Positions 8,220 to 16,911 of a stretch of DNA of 64,000 bases are shown here, piece after piece. The stretch lies in assembly GCF_003112695.1 (NCBI RefSeq), contig NZ_BFBP01000025.1, forward strand, positions 1-64,000, read 5' to 3'. A model generated the notes under the pieces. It was not told the DNA's origin, did not search any database, and was given only the letters and a program-made list of their open reading frames with translations. Origin of the DNA: Azospira sp. I13 (GTDB lineage: Bacteria > Pseudomonadota > Gammaproteobacteria > Burkholderiales > Rhodocyclaceae). Within the stretch, counting starts at the first letter, position 1. The number at the start of each line of letters is the position of its first letter. The translations under genes were made by a program, and so were the position numbers.

Positions 8220-8581
8220 CGCCCACCCTCATTTTTGGTTGGCCTATATACCTCCTGCACTTGGCCAGCAATGCGCCAACTCATCGCTGTATTTCCAATA
8301 AACGGCTGCCAGTCCCCATCTCCGGATATGTCAATCCGAACCCCGCTAGGCATGACATCAAAGCGGCGGCATCCCATCCAAACCACACGCCCTGCACTAA
8401 CCTCTTCAACAAGATAGAGCCCCGGCCGATTGATTGCCCTCTGGTCAAAATCGACCAATAGTAGGTCTGCGCTTTTTACGGCAGGGGGGTAGTAGCAGCC
8501 ATGAGAAGGAATTAGTCTGATTCCCTCTGCGCCTGAGGCATTCGCCTCAAATCTTCTTTGAAGTACATTGCTATCAGCCAT
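8216..8581 (-). CDS. S24/LexA-like domain protein without DNA-binding domain
   Basis: A 121-residue protein; GGAG lies 8 bases before the ATG at 8581. The run SADLLLVDFDQRAINRPGLY followed by LVEEV resembles the beta-rich C-terminal dimerisation domain of phage CI/LexA (S24) repressors (GDLVLVD...DGIYAL). The closing WRIAGQVQEVYRPT also fits the last strand of that fold. There is no helix-turn-helix in front of it and the usual catalytic Ser/Lys pair is not obvious, so it is probably not a self-cleaving repressor. It may be a stand-alone remnant, or it may modulate a repressor by hetero-dimerisation. Confidence 0.45.
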   Translation of the reverse strand: MADSNVLQRRFEANASGAEGIRLIPSHGCYYPPAVKSADLLLVDFDQRAINRPGLYLVEEVSAGRVVWMGCRRFDVMPSGVRIDISGDGDWQPFIGNTAMSWRIAGQVQEVYRPTKNEGGR

Positions 8582-8662
8582 AGTGCAATCTCCATATGTT
8601 GCATTGTGGTTAGGGCTGGGTCGTGGCTGCCACCACTTCCTGGCCCGCTTTGCCTGATACCG

Positions 8663-9880
8663 TCAGGCGGCGGTTAAACCCTGAAGGGAAATCACCTCAG
8701 CACCAGCCTTCAGCTTGTCCAGGTAATCGGCCCAAAGCTGCATCATGGCGCGGCGCTCCTTGATAAATTTGGTCCGGTTGTAGGCGGTGCCCAGGGCGTC
8801 CGGCACCTTGTGGGCTAGTTGATGCTCAATCACTTCCGGCTTCTGGTGCAGTTCTTCTGCCAGGATCGTGCGGGCCATGGCGCGGAAGCCGTGGCCGGTT
8901 ATCTCGGTCTTGGTGTCGTATCCCATCCGGCGCAGAGCAGCGTTGATTGCCGCTTCGCTCATTGGCTTTTTGGGATCTCGTCCCTGAAAGACATACTCAC
9001 CACGGCCAGTTAGGGGATATAGATCCTGAAGGATTGCCACAGCCTGGGAGGCAAGAGGGACAGAATGCTCCGTCTTGGTCTTGGTAACGAAGTAGCGCCA
9101 CTCTCCCTTGTCTAGGTCAATCTCCTCCCACTTGGCCCGCCGCAGCTCGCCGGGGCGAACAAAGAACAGGGGGGCCAGTAGCAAGGCGCTCTTCACAACG
9201 AATGTGCCCTTGAAGCCATCAATAGCCCGCAGCAACTCGGCTACCTTCTCCGGCTCGGTGATGCTGGCAAAGTTTCCTTTCCTCCAGGGCGGCAAAGCTC
9301 CCTTCAGATCGCCACAGGGGTCTCGCTCGGCCCGGCCTGTAGCTACTGCATAGCGGAATACTTGACCGCAGTTGGCCAGAGCCCGGTGGGCAGTCTCCAG
9401 CACCCCTCTAGATTCAATCCGTCGAGCAACGGCAAGGACTTCGGGCGGAGTAATCTCGGCAATAGGCCGTCCTCCCAACCAAGGGAAAACGTCCCGCTCC
9501 AATCTCTCAATGATTTTCTTAGCATGACTAGGAGCCCAGCCAGTTGAGTGCTTGCCATGCCATTCCCGGGCAATAGCCTCAAAACTGTTGGCCGCCCGTT
9601 CCAAGCCGGCCAGCTTGCTTGCCTTCTTTGCCGCCCCAGGATCAACCCCATTGGCCAGCTGCTTCCTGGCCTCGTCCCGTCGCTCCCTGGCATCCTTTAA
9701 CCCCAGATCTGGATATACCCCGTGGGCCAGGAGCTTTTCCTTGCCCTGGAAGCGATACTTCTGCCGCCAGTATTTAGAACCGTTGGGGTGAACTAACAGG
9801 AACAGTCCCTTTTCATCTGGGAGCTTGTAGGGCTTATCTGTGGGCTTAGCAGCCCTGATTGCAAGCTCAGTCAGGGGCAT
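8663..9880 (-). CDS. int: P4-type tyrosine recombinase (site-specific integrase)
   Basis: A 405-residue integrase. The Arm-DNA-binding domain (DUF4102) fills residues 1-90 (LTELAIRAAKPTDKPYKLPD), then a core-binding domain (100-190) and the catalytic domain (200-390). The catalytic residues can be read: Arg in VRPGELRRAKW, His-x-x-Arg in HGFRAMART, the second His in EHQLAHKVPD and the nucleophilic Tyr in LGTAYNRTKF. P4-type integrases use the 3' end of tRNA genes. Here the gene lies beside tRNA-Ala with its start nearest the tRNA, as expected. It starts inside the end of the preceding gene (10-base overlap), so the two are probably co-translated. Confidence 0.95.
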   Translation of the reverse strand: MPLTELAIRAAKPTDKPYKLPDEKGLFLLVHPNGSKYWRQKYRFQGKEKLLAHGVYPDLGLKDARERRDEARKQLANGVDPGAAKKASKLAGLERAANSFEAIAREWHGKHSTGWAPSHAKKIIERLERDVFPWLGGRPIAEITPPEVLAVARRIESRGVLETAHRALANCGQVFRYAVATGRAERDPCGDLKGALPPWRKGNFASITEPEKVAELLRAIDGFKGTFVVKSALLLAPLFFVRPGELRRAKWEEIDLDKGEWRYFVTKTKTEHSVPLASQAVAILQDLYPLTGRGEYVFQGRDPKKPMSEAAINAALRRMGYDTKTEITGHGFRAMARTILAEELHQKPEVIEHQLAHKVPDALGTAYNRTKFIKERRAMMQLWADYLDKLKAGAEVISLQGLTAA

Positions 9881-10323
9881 GGCGTCACCTTTAGAGTTAA
9901 GGCACGAGTGGCATCTAGGAATACCCGAAGGTCGACTGTCTCGTCGGGAGTCAGAGAAAAGGCGCGTTTCCCAAGAGTGACTGTCAGAGCCCCGCTGTTG
10001 TCGAGCATGAAACGCATGGCCGCCAAATGCTGCGCTTGCTCAACCGATTGTGCGGCGCGCTCCACCTTTCTACTTTCGCTGGGGTTAATTCCCTCGGCGA
10101 GTAACTGACGAGCGGAATCACGGCGCGCTCTAGCCTCATCCAAGCCAGTTTCGGGATAGACGCCACAAGACACGGTGTTCTGCTTCCCAGCCCACCGAAA
10201 ACGAAAACGCCAGTAGCAAGCGCCGTTCGGCTGGATCAGTAGGTATAGCCCTTTGCTATCCGTTGCTTTGTAGGGCGCAGCCTTAGGCACCAGAGCCTGT
10301 ATTGATGCGGCATTCAGAGACAT
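9871..10323 (-). CDS. Stand-alone Arm-DNA-binding (DUF4102) protein
   Basis: About 150 residues from the ATG at 10323 (a TTG at 10335 is an alternative). Residues 10-85 repeat the integrase N-terminal fold: SIQALVPKAAPYKATDSKGL, then YLLIQPNG and CYWRFRFRWAGK. Instead of a recombinase core, it continues into a separate C-terminal domain (MRFMLDNSGALTVTLGKRAF, then SLTPDETVDLRVFLDATRAL). It overlaps the integrase start by 10 bases. It could bind the same arm sites as the integrase and so modulate integration or excision, or form mixed complexes. This is inference from domain identity and coupling. Confidence 0.7.
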   Translation of the reverse strand: MSLNAASIQALVPKAAPYKATDSKGLYLLIQPNGACYWRFRFRWAGKQNTVSCGVYPETGLDEARARRDSARQLLAEGINPSESRKVERAAQSVEQAQHLAAMRFMLDNSGALTVTLGKRAFSLTPDETVDLRVFLDATRALTLKVTPCP

Positions 10324-10352
10324 TTGGGGGAACAAGCCTTCGCAAGAAAACC

Positions 10353-10375
10353 TTATACCCCCGTTTTATACCCCC
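10353..10375. repeat. Tandem TTATACCCCC repeats, likely integrase arm sites
   Basis: TTATACCCCC is present at 10353-10362 and 10366-10375, a 13-bp period, between the first element gene and the tRNA. Repeats of this GGGGGTATAA type are commonly seen next to P4-type integrase genes. They are good candidates for arm-type binding sites of the integrase and of the stand-alone Arm protein, and they also lie where the promoter of that operon should be. Confidence 0.5.
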
Positions 10376-10420
10376 ACATGCCCATGGATCGCAATAGAAC
10401 GCATGAGACAGGAATAGACG

Positions 10421-10464
10421 AAAAAAAGGCCGGAACCCCTGTATTTACGGGAAAATCCGGCCTT
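10421..10464 (-). terminator. Intrinsic terminator downstream of tRNA-Ala
   Basis: AAGGCCGGA (10426-10434) pairs with TCCGGCCTT (10456-10464). Read on the minus strand, the stem is followed by seven T residues (10427-10421), 26 bases past the CCA end of the tRNA. A GC-rich stem plus T run is a standard factor-independent terminator. Confidence 0.8.
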
Positions 10465-10489
10465 CTTTAGACTGCTTAGAACTTGTTTG

Positions 10490-10565
<76 letters not shown>

Positions 10566-10578
10566 ACTGAGTCCAAAG

Positions 10579-10606
10579 ATTATAGCAAGCCCGCTCCTGG
10601 AATCAA
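10579..10606 (-). promoter_or_regulatory. Promoter of tRNA-Ala
   Basis: On the minus strand, TTGATT (10606-10601) and TATAAT (10584-10579) are separated by 16 bp, with the -10 ending 13 bases before the mature 5' end of the tRNA. The promoter is embedded in an inverted repeat (AGCAAGCCCG at 10584-10593 against CGGGCTCGCT at 10610-10619), which may also end the upstream chemoreceptor transcript. Confidence 0.75.
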
Positions 10607-10627
10607 AAACGGGCTCGCTGTTCGCCC

Positions 10628-12262
10628 TTAGGAGACCCGGAAGTAACTGACCGTATCCCGAAGCTTGTCCGCCAGCCCTTCCAGCTGCTCGGCCTCAGCG
10701 GCGTTGTTCTGCATGGTGGCGTTGGTCTCCTCGGCCATGGAGGCGATGTGCTCCACGTGTTTGGCAATATCGGTCGCCGTGCTTGCCTGCTCAGTCGTGG
10801 CCAGCGCCACGTCCCGCACCTTGCCTAGGGAGTCGAGGGCCTGGCGATGGATTTCATCGAGCATCCCGGTGGCCTGACGCGCCAGGTCCAGCCCCTTGTC
10901 GACTTGTGGGCCGGCCGTGGACATGGCCTGCACCGCCGTCTGGGTTTCCACCTGGATAGCGTCGATCATCTGGCCGATTTCCGTGGTGGCCTTCGCCGTA
11001 CGCTCCGCCAGCTTGCGCACTTCATCGGCCACGACGGCAAAGCCCCGCCCCTGTTCGCCGGCCCGGGCCGCCTCGATGGCAGCGTTGAGGGCCAGCAGAT
11101 TGGTCTGGTCGGCAATTTCCTTGATGACGTTGGCGATACCGCCGATCTCCAGGGAACGCTGCTGCAGCAACTGGATCTGCTCGGACGAGGTCGCAACGGT
11201 CCGGGAAATCAGCTCGATCTCCTGGGCTGCATTCTTCACCAGCCCCGCACCTTCTTCTGCCAAGGCAGCGGTCTGACTGGAGTTGCTTTCGGTCTGGCTG
11301 GCGATTTCGGACACTTCGCTGATGCTGACCGTCATCTGTTCAATCGAAGCGGCCGACGCCGAGGTGGACTGGGCCTGATTGTGGGCGGCAATACTGGTTT
11401 CCCGGGCAGCGACTGAAACATGCTCGGCGCCGCCGGAAAGAGTGGCCGCCATGGCGTTGATGTCGCCAAAGATGGTGGCCAGCTTGTCCTGCATCGCCTG
11501 CATGGCGCCCAGCAGGCTGTCGGCGGAACGGCTATGCACCGGATGGGCCAGATCGCCGGCGGCAATACGATGCACCACATCCACCGCATAAGCAGGCTCG
11601 CCACCCAACTGGCGCAGGATACTGCTGTTGATCAGCCAGGAAATGACCGACAAGATCCCAAGGGTCAGGGCCACCATGATGCCGAACACCACGGACTGCT
11701 GACGGAAGACCGCATCCACGTCGTCCACGTAGATGCCGGAGCCAACCACCCAGCCCCAGGCCGGAAAGCCCGCCACATAGGAAATTTTCGGGGCCGGCTG
11801 CTCGGCGCCAGGCTTGGGCCACTTGTAATCCACGTAGCCGGCCCCCTGCTCCTTGACCACCCGGACCATCTCGGCGAAGAGGGGCTTGCCGTCCGCATCC
11901 TTGACGGCGCCTTGAGCCTGGCCTTCCATGGAAGGCTTGATGGGGTGCATGAGCATGACGGCGTTGAGGTCGTTGACCCAGAAATACTCCGTCTTGTCAT
12001 AACGGGTGTTGCGCAGGGCATCCATGGCCATGCGCTTCGCTTCGTCTTCGGTGAGTTTCCCTGCCTGCTGCAACTGTTGGAAATAGCCCACCGTCCCCAA
12101 AACCGACTCCACCACATTGCGGGTTTTCAGCCGCCGGTCTTCCATGAGGTTGTCGCGCAGCACATAGAGCGAAAAGATGCCGATAGCCAGCAGGCCGATG
12201 ACCACGCCGGCAAAGAAAATCACCAGCCGTGTGCGCACCTTGATGCGTTCAAAGTTGAACAT
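10628..12262 (-). CDS. Methyl-accepting chemotaxis protein with periplasmic sCache domain
   Basis: A 544-residue inner-membrane chemoreceptor. A first membrane helix (about 12-34) leads to a periplasmic single-Cache domain (about 35-185; [19 protein letters not shown] and [20 protein letters not shown] are typical sCache_2 segments). A second helix follows (about 190-212), then HAMP (212-265) and a long cytoplasmic coiled coil. The signalling tip [20 protein letters not shown] is fully conserved. The C-terminus lacks a CheR-tethering pentapeptide. sCache_2 receptors often bind small organic acids; the ligand here is not known. It appears monocistronic, with the tRNA-Ala gene downstream. Confidence 0.95.
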   Translation of the reverse strand: MFNFERIKVRTRLVIFFAGVVIGLLAIGIFSLYVLRDNLMEDRRLKTRNVVESVLGTVGYFQQLQQAGKLTEDEAKRMAMDALRNTRYDKTEYFWVNDLNAVMLMHPIKPSMEGQAQGAVKDADGKPLFAEMVRVVKEQGAGYVDYKWPKPGAEQPAPKISYVAGFPAWGWVVGSGIYVDDVDAVFRQQSVVFGIMVALTLGILSVISWLINSSILRQLGGEPAYAVDVVHRIAAGDLAHPVHSRSADSLLGAMQAMQDKLATIFGDINAMAATLSGGAEHVSVAARETSIAAHNQAQSTSASAASIEQMTVSISEVSEIASQTESNSSQTAALAEEGAGLVKNAAQEIELISRTVATSSEQIQLLQQRSLEIGGIANVIKEIADQTNLLALNAAIEAARAGEQGRGFAVVADEVRKLAERTAKATTEIGQMIDAIQVETQTAVQAMSTAGPQVDKGLDLARQATGMLDEIHRQALDSLGKVRDVALATTEQASTATDIAKHVEHIASMAEETNATMQNNAAEAEQLEGLADKLRDTVSYFRVS

Positions 12263-12610
12263 CCTGCCCCCCTGAGGCCATATTTTTGAAATAGCGATGA
12301 ATCATGGGCTACTGCTGGCGACCACTCCGGCCAGCCACTGCCGACACGCACCCCGTTGCTGAACCTGCTCGTCGTTTGGAAACCGGGAAATTGTACGTAC
12401 GGCAGCCAAGCCTGAAACCTAGTATTCCCCCTAGCCGATCCCACGGGCACGGTTCCAGGCAATCTGGCACCGTGACACACCGCCTCGCAGCGAGGGCAAA
12501 GCCAGGTCAGAAGACCGCAGGCATGATGGCAAAAAATGCCCTACCCGCCAATAACCTATTGGTGATAAGCGCTGGAGCCAAGGTCCGCGCCATACTTGGG
12601 TCTCAGGCGC
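12263..12610. other. Intergenic region between chemoreceptor start and tsaC end
   Basis: 348 bases without a convincing gene. It must hold the promoter of the minus-strand chemoreceptor, but I see no strong -35/-10 pair. A short perfect inverted repeat CCAATA-ACC-TATTGG lies at 12548-12562. The open frames here do not look like proteins. Confidence 0.5.
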
Positions 12611-13618
12611 TTATTCCCCGGAACCGTAGGCGGCACGCCGCAGGCGATCGGCGACTGCCACCCACTCAGGCGACTCGGGGATGGCTTCGACGACGATGGT
12701 ATCGGCGCCCACGCCATCCAGTTCCCGCAGGGCGGCGTAGAAGCCGTGGGCGTAACCAGCCGGCTCGGCCGGCAGCATTTTCCAGACGTGGGGCATGCCC
12801 GCGTGGGGCGGCTGACTGTGGCCGATGACGCCGCAGAAGCCGCCGCGGTGGCGGATCACATTGAGAAAGTCGAGCAGGCGCTCCCGGGCCACCACCTTGA
12901 GACGGGTGCGGGGAGCGTAGTGGGCCTCCAGGGTACCGGAGGCCCGGGGCACGGCGCCCTGGGGCTTTTCCGGCCGGACGCCAATGACGGTCTCGATCTG
13001 CTCCGGCATGATGTGGCCGGGCCGCAGCAGGCGGGGCACGCCAGAGGAAAAGTCGATGATGGTGGATTCGATACCCACCGGGCAGGCCCCGCCATCCAGA
13101 ATGAACGGCACCCGCTCGCCCAGTTCGTCCGCCACGTGCTGGGCGGCGGTAGGGCTGATACGGCCGAAGCGGTTGGCCGAAGGGGCGGCCACCCCGCCGC
13201 TGCCGCCAGCCTGGGCGAAGGCCCGCAGCAGAGCCAGGGCCACCGGATGGCCGGGCACCCGCAGACCCACCGTATCCTGGCCGCCGGTCACGGCGTCGGG
13301 CACCCAGGGTTGTTTCTTCAGGATCAGGGTCAGGGGACCGGGCCAGAAGGACTCGGCCAGTTCCCAGACCGCCTCGGGAATATCCACGGCCCAACGCTCG
13401 ATCCAGTCGTGACCGGGCAGATGGACGATAAGGGGATGGTCCGCCGGACGACCCTTGGCGGCGAAAATCTTGGCCACCGCCTCGGCGTTGGCGGCATCCG
13501 CCCCCAGGCCGTATACCGTTTCGGTGGGGATGCCCACCAACTCGCCGGCCTTGAGCAGTTCCACCGCCCGGTCGATCTCGGCCGGGCTGGGAGGGCAGGC
13601 GGAAAGGTGCTGGGACAT
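12611..13618 (-). CDS. tsaC: L-threonylcarbamoyladenylate synthase (Sua5/YwlC/TsaC family)
   Basis: This 335-residue enzyme makes threonylcarbamoyl-AMP from threonine, bicarbonate and ATP for the t6A37 modification of ANN-decoding tRNAs. The YrdC domain fills residues 12-205, with GIPTETVYGLGADA, KGRPADHPLIVHL and the substrate-pocket segment VAAPSANRFGRISPT. The remaining 120 residues form the Sua5 C-terminal domain, so it is the long Sua5-type rather than the short TsaC of E. coli. It is the last gene of folD-purE-purK-tsaC, 13 bases after purK. Confidence 0.93.
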   Translation of the reverse strand: MSQHLSACPPSPAEIDRAVELLKAGELVGIPTETVYGLGADAANAEAVAKIFAAKGRPADHPLIVHLPGHDWIERWAVDIPEAVWELAESFWPGPLTLILKKQPWVPDAVTGGQDTVGLRVPGHPVALALLRAFAQAGGSGGVAAPSANRFGRISPTAAQHVADELGERVPFILDGGACPVGIESTIIDFSSGVPRLLRPGHIMPEQIETVIGVRPEKPQGAVPRASGTLEAHYAPRTRLKVVARERLLDFLNVIRHRGGFCGVIGHSQPPHAGMPHVWKMLPAEPAGYAHGFYAALRELDGVGADTIVVEAIPESPEWVAVADRLRRAAYGSGE

Positions 13619-13631
13619 CGACAGGAAAGGC

Positions 13632-14792
13632 TTACTCGTCGCGGATGCCGATGGCGGCGCGGGCGGCCAGGGCGGCTTGCTGCACCTGCACCGGGTCTTC
13701 GCCGATAACGGTGAAGTGGCCCATCTTGCGCCCCGGACGGGCGTGGTGCTTGCCGTAGAGGTGCAGTTTCAGGTTGGGCACGGCATACAGCTTGGACCAG
13801 TCCGGCTCCCGGTAATACTCGACACCATCCTTCTGCTCGTACCAGATGTCGCCCAGGATATTCACCATGACGGCGGCGCTGTGGGCCCGGGCCTCGCCCA
13901 GGGGCAGGCCGCAGAGGGCGCGCACCTGCTGCTCGAACTGGTCGGTAACGCAGGCATCCAGGGTGTAGTGGCCGCTGTTGTGGGGCCGGGGCGCCATTTC
14001 ATTGACCACCAGCTGGCCGCGGGAGATGAAAAACTCCACCCCCAGAGTACCGATGTAGCCCAGCTTCTCGGCGATGCGCTCGGCGATTTCCTGGGCGCTG
14101 TCGGCAGTGCAGGCAGACGCCCGGGCGGGGATGATGGAAACGTCCAGGATGCCCTTGCGGTGCTGGTTCTCACCCACGGGGAAACACTCGACGTTGCCGT
14201 GCTCGTCCCGGGCCAGGACCACGGAAACTTCGTAGTCCAGGGGCAGCTTCTGTTCCAGCACGCAGATTTCGCCCTTGAAAGAACGGAAGGCGGCCAGGGC
14301 CTCTTCCCGACTGTTCACCACTGCCTGGCCCTTACCGTCGTAACCGAAGCGGGCCACTTTCAGGATGCCGGGAAACAGGCCAGCATTGGCCGCTTCTAGG
14401 TCGGCCTCGCTGCGGATGGCAGCGAAGGGGCCATGAGGCAAGCCGTTGTCCTTGAGGAAGGTCTTTTCGACGATGCGGTTCTGGCAGACGGAAACTGCCG
14501 CTGCGGCGGGGCGCACCGGCAGGAACTTGGCCAGGTAGTCCAGGGTATCGGCGGGGACGTTCTCGAATTCGGTGGTAATGGCGGCACAGCCCTGGGCCAG
14601 TTCGTCCAGGGCGGCATAGTCGTCGTAGGCGACCTGCAGGTGGCGCTCGGCGATCTGGCCGGCAGGGCTGTGGGGGTCCGGATCCAGCACCCAGACCTTG
14701 TAGCCCATTTCGTGGGCGGCAGAAACGAAGAAGCGGCCGAGTTGGCCGCCGCCGAGCATGCCCAGGGTTGCGGGGGGCAGGATCATGGCCAT
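13632..14792 (-). CDS. purK: N5-carboxyaminoimidazole ribonucleotide synthase
   Basis: A 386-residue ATP-grasp enzyme of purine synthesis: AIR + ATP + bicarbonate to N5-CAIR. The N-terminus has TLGMLGGGQLGRFFVSAAHE; the ATP-grasp region shows KVARFGYDGKGQAVV and EMAPRPHNSGHYTLDAC, the family signature. The start is placed at the ATG at 14792, preceded by GCGGAGAG; the open frame reaches a GTG at 14813 that overlaps the purE stop. Its product is the substrate of PurE, encoded directly upstream. Confidence 0.95.
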   Translation of the reverse strand: MAMILPPATLGMLGGGQLGRFFVSAAHEMGYKVWVLDPDPHSPAGQIAERHLQVAYDDYAALDELAQGCAAITTEFENVPADTLDYLAKFLPVRPAAAAVSVCQNRIVEKTFLKDNGLPHGPFAAIRSEADLEAANAGLFPGILKVARFGYDGKGQAVVNSREEALAAFRSFKGEICVLEQKLPLDYEVSVVLARDEHGNVECFPVGENQHRKGILDVSIIPARASACTADSAQEIAERIAEKLGYIGTLGVEFFISRGQLVVNEMAPRPHNSGHYTLDACVTDQFEQQVRALCGLPLGEARAHSAAVMVNILGDIWYEQKDGVEYYREPDWSKLYAVPNLKLHLYGKHHARPGRKMGHFTVIGEDPVQVQQAALAARAAIGIRDE

Positions 14793-14809
14793 GGTTCTAT
14801 TCTCTCCGC

Positions 14810-15310
14810 TCACACTTCCGGCAGCTTCATGGCCAGAACCTTTTCGCTCTGGGCCTGACGGAAATTGGCCAGCTTTTCGGCCAGTTCGGCATCGTGGGTG
14901 GCCAGCTGGGCCACGGCGAAAAGGGCTGCATTGGCAGCACCAGCTTCACCGATGGCGAAGGTGGCGACAGGAATGCCCTTGGGCATCTGCACGATGGAGT
15001 ACAGGGAATCCTGGCCGGAGAGGTGCTTGGAGGGCACGGGCACGCCCAGCACCGGCACGGTGGTCTTGGAGGCCAGCATGCCGGGCAAGTGGGCGGCACC
15101 GCCGGCACCGGCAATGATGGCCTTGAGACCCCGCTCGGCAGCCACGGCGGCGTAGTCGAAGAGCAGGTCGGGAGTGCGATGGGCGGAAACCACGCGGGCC
15201 TCGAAGGGCACGCCGAATTCCTTGAGCATCACGGCGGCGGCCTGCATCACCGGCCAGTCGGAGTCGGAACCCATGACGATGCCGACCACGGGGTGCTTGG
15301 GCAGATTCAT
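14810..15310 (-). CDS. purE: N5-carboxyaminoimidazole ribonucleotide mutase
   Basis: A 166-residue class I PurE, converting N5-CAIR to [19 protein letters not shown] and [13 protein letters not shown] hold the nucleotide-binding Ser/Asp and the catalytic His; [14 protein letters not shown] forms the active-site lid. Length is normal. The ATG overlaps the folD stop (ATGA) and purK follows within 20 bases, so the two consecutive enzymes are made from one message. Confidence 0.96.
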   Translation of the reverse strand: MNLPKHPVVGIVMGSDSDWPVMQAAAVMLKEFGVPFEARVVSAHRTPDLLFDYAAVAAERGLKAIIAGAGGAAHLPGMLASKTTVPVLGVPVPSKHLSGQDSLYSIVQMPKGIPVATFAIGEAGAANAALFAVAQLATHDAELAEKLANFRQAQSEKVLAMKLPEV

Positions 15311-16161
15311 TGCTGTGCCTTTCGTTCAGCGGCCTCGATGGTGTTGGCCAGAAGCATGGTGATGGTCATGGGGCCCACACCGCCGGGCACCGGGGTGATG
15401 AGGGAGGCCACTTCCTTGCAGGAATCGAAATCCACGTCGCCGCAGAGCTTGCCGTCGGGCAAACGGTTGATGCCCACGTCGATGACCACGGCGCCGGGCT
15501 TGATCATGTCGCCGGTGATCATGCGCGGACGGCCCACGGCGGCCACCACGATGTCGGCGCGGGAGGTGTGGAACAGCAAATCCTTGGTCTTGGAATGGCA
15601 GATGGTGACGGTGGCGCCCGCATTGGTCAGCAGCAGGCCCATGGGCTTGCCGACGATGTTGGAGCGGCCCACCACCACGGCTTCCTTGCCGGTCAGGTCC
15701 ACGCCGCCCTTTTCGAACATTTTCATGACGCCGTAGGGGGTGCAGGGGATGAAGCGGGGATTGCCCTGGGCCAGGGCCCCCACGTTCTCGGCGTGGAAGC
15801 CGTCCACGTCCTTCTCGGCGGCGATGGCCTCCAGCACGGCCTCTTCGTCGAAGTGCTTGGGCAGGGGCAGTTGCACCAGGATGCCGTGCACCTTGGGGTC
15901 GGCATTCAGTTCGGCGATCTTGTCCAACACCACCTGAGGATTCACATCCTTGTCGTAGGTGATCTTCTCGGAATACAGGCCCACCTTCTCGCAGGCATTG
16001 ACCTTGTTGCGCACGTACACCTGGGAAGCGGGGTCTTCGCCCACCAGAATGACCACCAGGCCGGGGCGGTGGCCCTTGGCCGTCAGGGCTGCGACGCGGG
16101 ACTGGAAGCTTTCGCGCAGTTCCTGGGCCAGCGCGTTGCCGTCGAGAATTTGTGCCGTCAT
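15307..16161 (-). CDS. folD: Methylenetetrahydrofolate dehydrogenase / methenyl-THF cyclohydrolase
   Basis: A bifunctional cytosolic enzyme of one-carbon metabolism, 284 residues from the ATG at 16161; an in-frame start at 16179 is less likely. Conserved pieces include the substrate segment [14 protein letters not shown] with the catalytic Lys, [14 protein letters not shown], the NADP-binding [16 protein letters not shown] and the C-terminal [15 protein letters not shown]. It supplies 10-formyl-THF for purine synthesis, which fits its place ahead of purE and purK. Confidence 0.96.
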   Translation of the reverse strand: MTAQILDGNALAQELRESFQSRVAALTAKGHRPGLVVILVGEDPASQVYVRNKVNACEKVGLYSEKITYDKDVNPQVVLDKIAELNADPKVHGILVQLPLPKHFDEEAVLEAIAAEKDVDGFHAENVGALAQGNPRFIPCTPYGVMKMFEKGGVDLTGKEAVVVGRSNIVGKPMGLLLTNAGATVTICHSKTKDLLFHTSRADIVVAAVGRPRMITGDMIKPGAVVIDVGINRLPDGKLCGDVDFDSCKEVASLITPVPGGVGPMTITMLLANTIEAAERKAQQ

Positions 16162-16177
16162 GGATTTCTCTGCCAAC

Positions 16178-16220
16178 AAAAAAGAAAAGGGGAAAGGACC
16201 CGGCAGGCCAGGCCTTTCCC
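16178..16220 (-). terminator. Terminator between iorAB and folD
   Basis: GGGAAAGG (16190-16197) pairs with CCTTTCCC (16213-16220). On the minus strand the stem is followed by CCTTTTCTTTTTT (16190-16178). It separates the iorAB transcript from the folD operon and ends just upstream of the folD start, so it may also shape the folD leader. Confidence 0.7.
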
Positions 16221-16281
16221 TTTGAATTGCTGCAATTTTATCAGAAACCCGGAGGAGATTGGACTCCCCCGGAAGGCCGCA

Positions 16282-16902
16282 TCAGGCCAGGGCTGGCGCC
16301 GCAGCGGAGGCGGAAACTGCCGCCTGCCCGGCAGCAAAGGCCTTGCGGTTCTGCTCCACCACCTTTTCCCCCTTGCGGGCGAAGCGCTGCAGGATGCAGT
16401 TGAGCAGGATGTCGGCCGAGAAGGGCAGATGGTCCGCCACCGCCCCCAGCATTACCGTGTTGCCGAGGCGGATGTCACCCAGCTCCTTGGCAATGGCCAT
16501 GGCGTCAAAAGCCACCACGCGGCAGCCGGAATCCTTCATGGACCCGACGGGATCTTCGGGATAGTCGTAGAGCCCCAGGTCCACCACCGGCGGCGTCAGC
16601 TGAGCGGTGTTCATCAGGGCGATGCCGTCCGGCACCAGCATGTGGCGCCAGCGCATGGCCTCGGCGGCCTCGAAGCCCAGCAGTACATGGGCGGTGCCCG
16701 GAGTAATCTGGGGCGACAGCACCTTGGGGCCGAAACGCAGGTGGGAAGACACCACCCCGCCACGCTGGGCCATGCCGGCCACTTCAGTTTTCTTCACGTC
16801 GTGGCCCAGGGCAATGGCGGCCTCGGCCAGGATTTCCGTGGCCGTCATCACGCCTTGACCGCCGATGCCCACCACCAGGATATTGGTCGTTGCAATGCTC
16901 AT
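16282..16902 (-). CDS. iorB: Indolepyruvate oxidoreductase, beta subunit
   Basis: A 206-residue gamma-type 2-oxoacid oxidoreductase subunit. The N-terminus NILVVGIGGQGVMTATEIL is the CoA/ferredoxin-oxidoreductase family glycine motif; KKTEVAGMAQRGGVVSSHLR is the diagnostic downstream block. With IorA it oxidatively decarboxylates arylpyruvates from Trp, Phe and Tyr to arylacetyl-CoA, reducing ferredoxin. It starts 9 bases after the iorA stop. The C-terminal 25 residues are Ala-rich and probably unstructured. Confidence 0.92.
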   Translation of the reverse strand: MSIATTNILVVGIGGQGVMTATEILAEAAIALGHDVKKTEVAGMAQRGGVVSSHLRFGPKVLSPQITPGTAHVLLGFEAAEAMRWRHMLVPDGIALMNTAQLTPPVVDLGLYDYPEDPVGSMKDSGCRVVAFDAMAIAKELGDIRLGNTVMLGAVADHLPFSADILLNCILQRFARKGEKVVEQNRKAFAAGQAAVSASAAAPALA

Positions 16903-16911
16903 GTCGCGCTC

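Noticed and set aside
12548-12562. Small inverted repeat CCAATA-ACC-TATTGG before tsaC's end
   Set aside because: Six-base arms in an intergenic region are not enough to call an operator or terminator; no T run follows.
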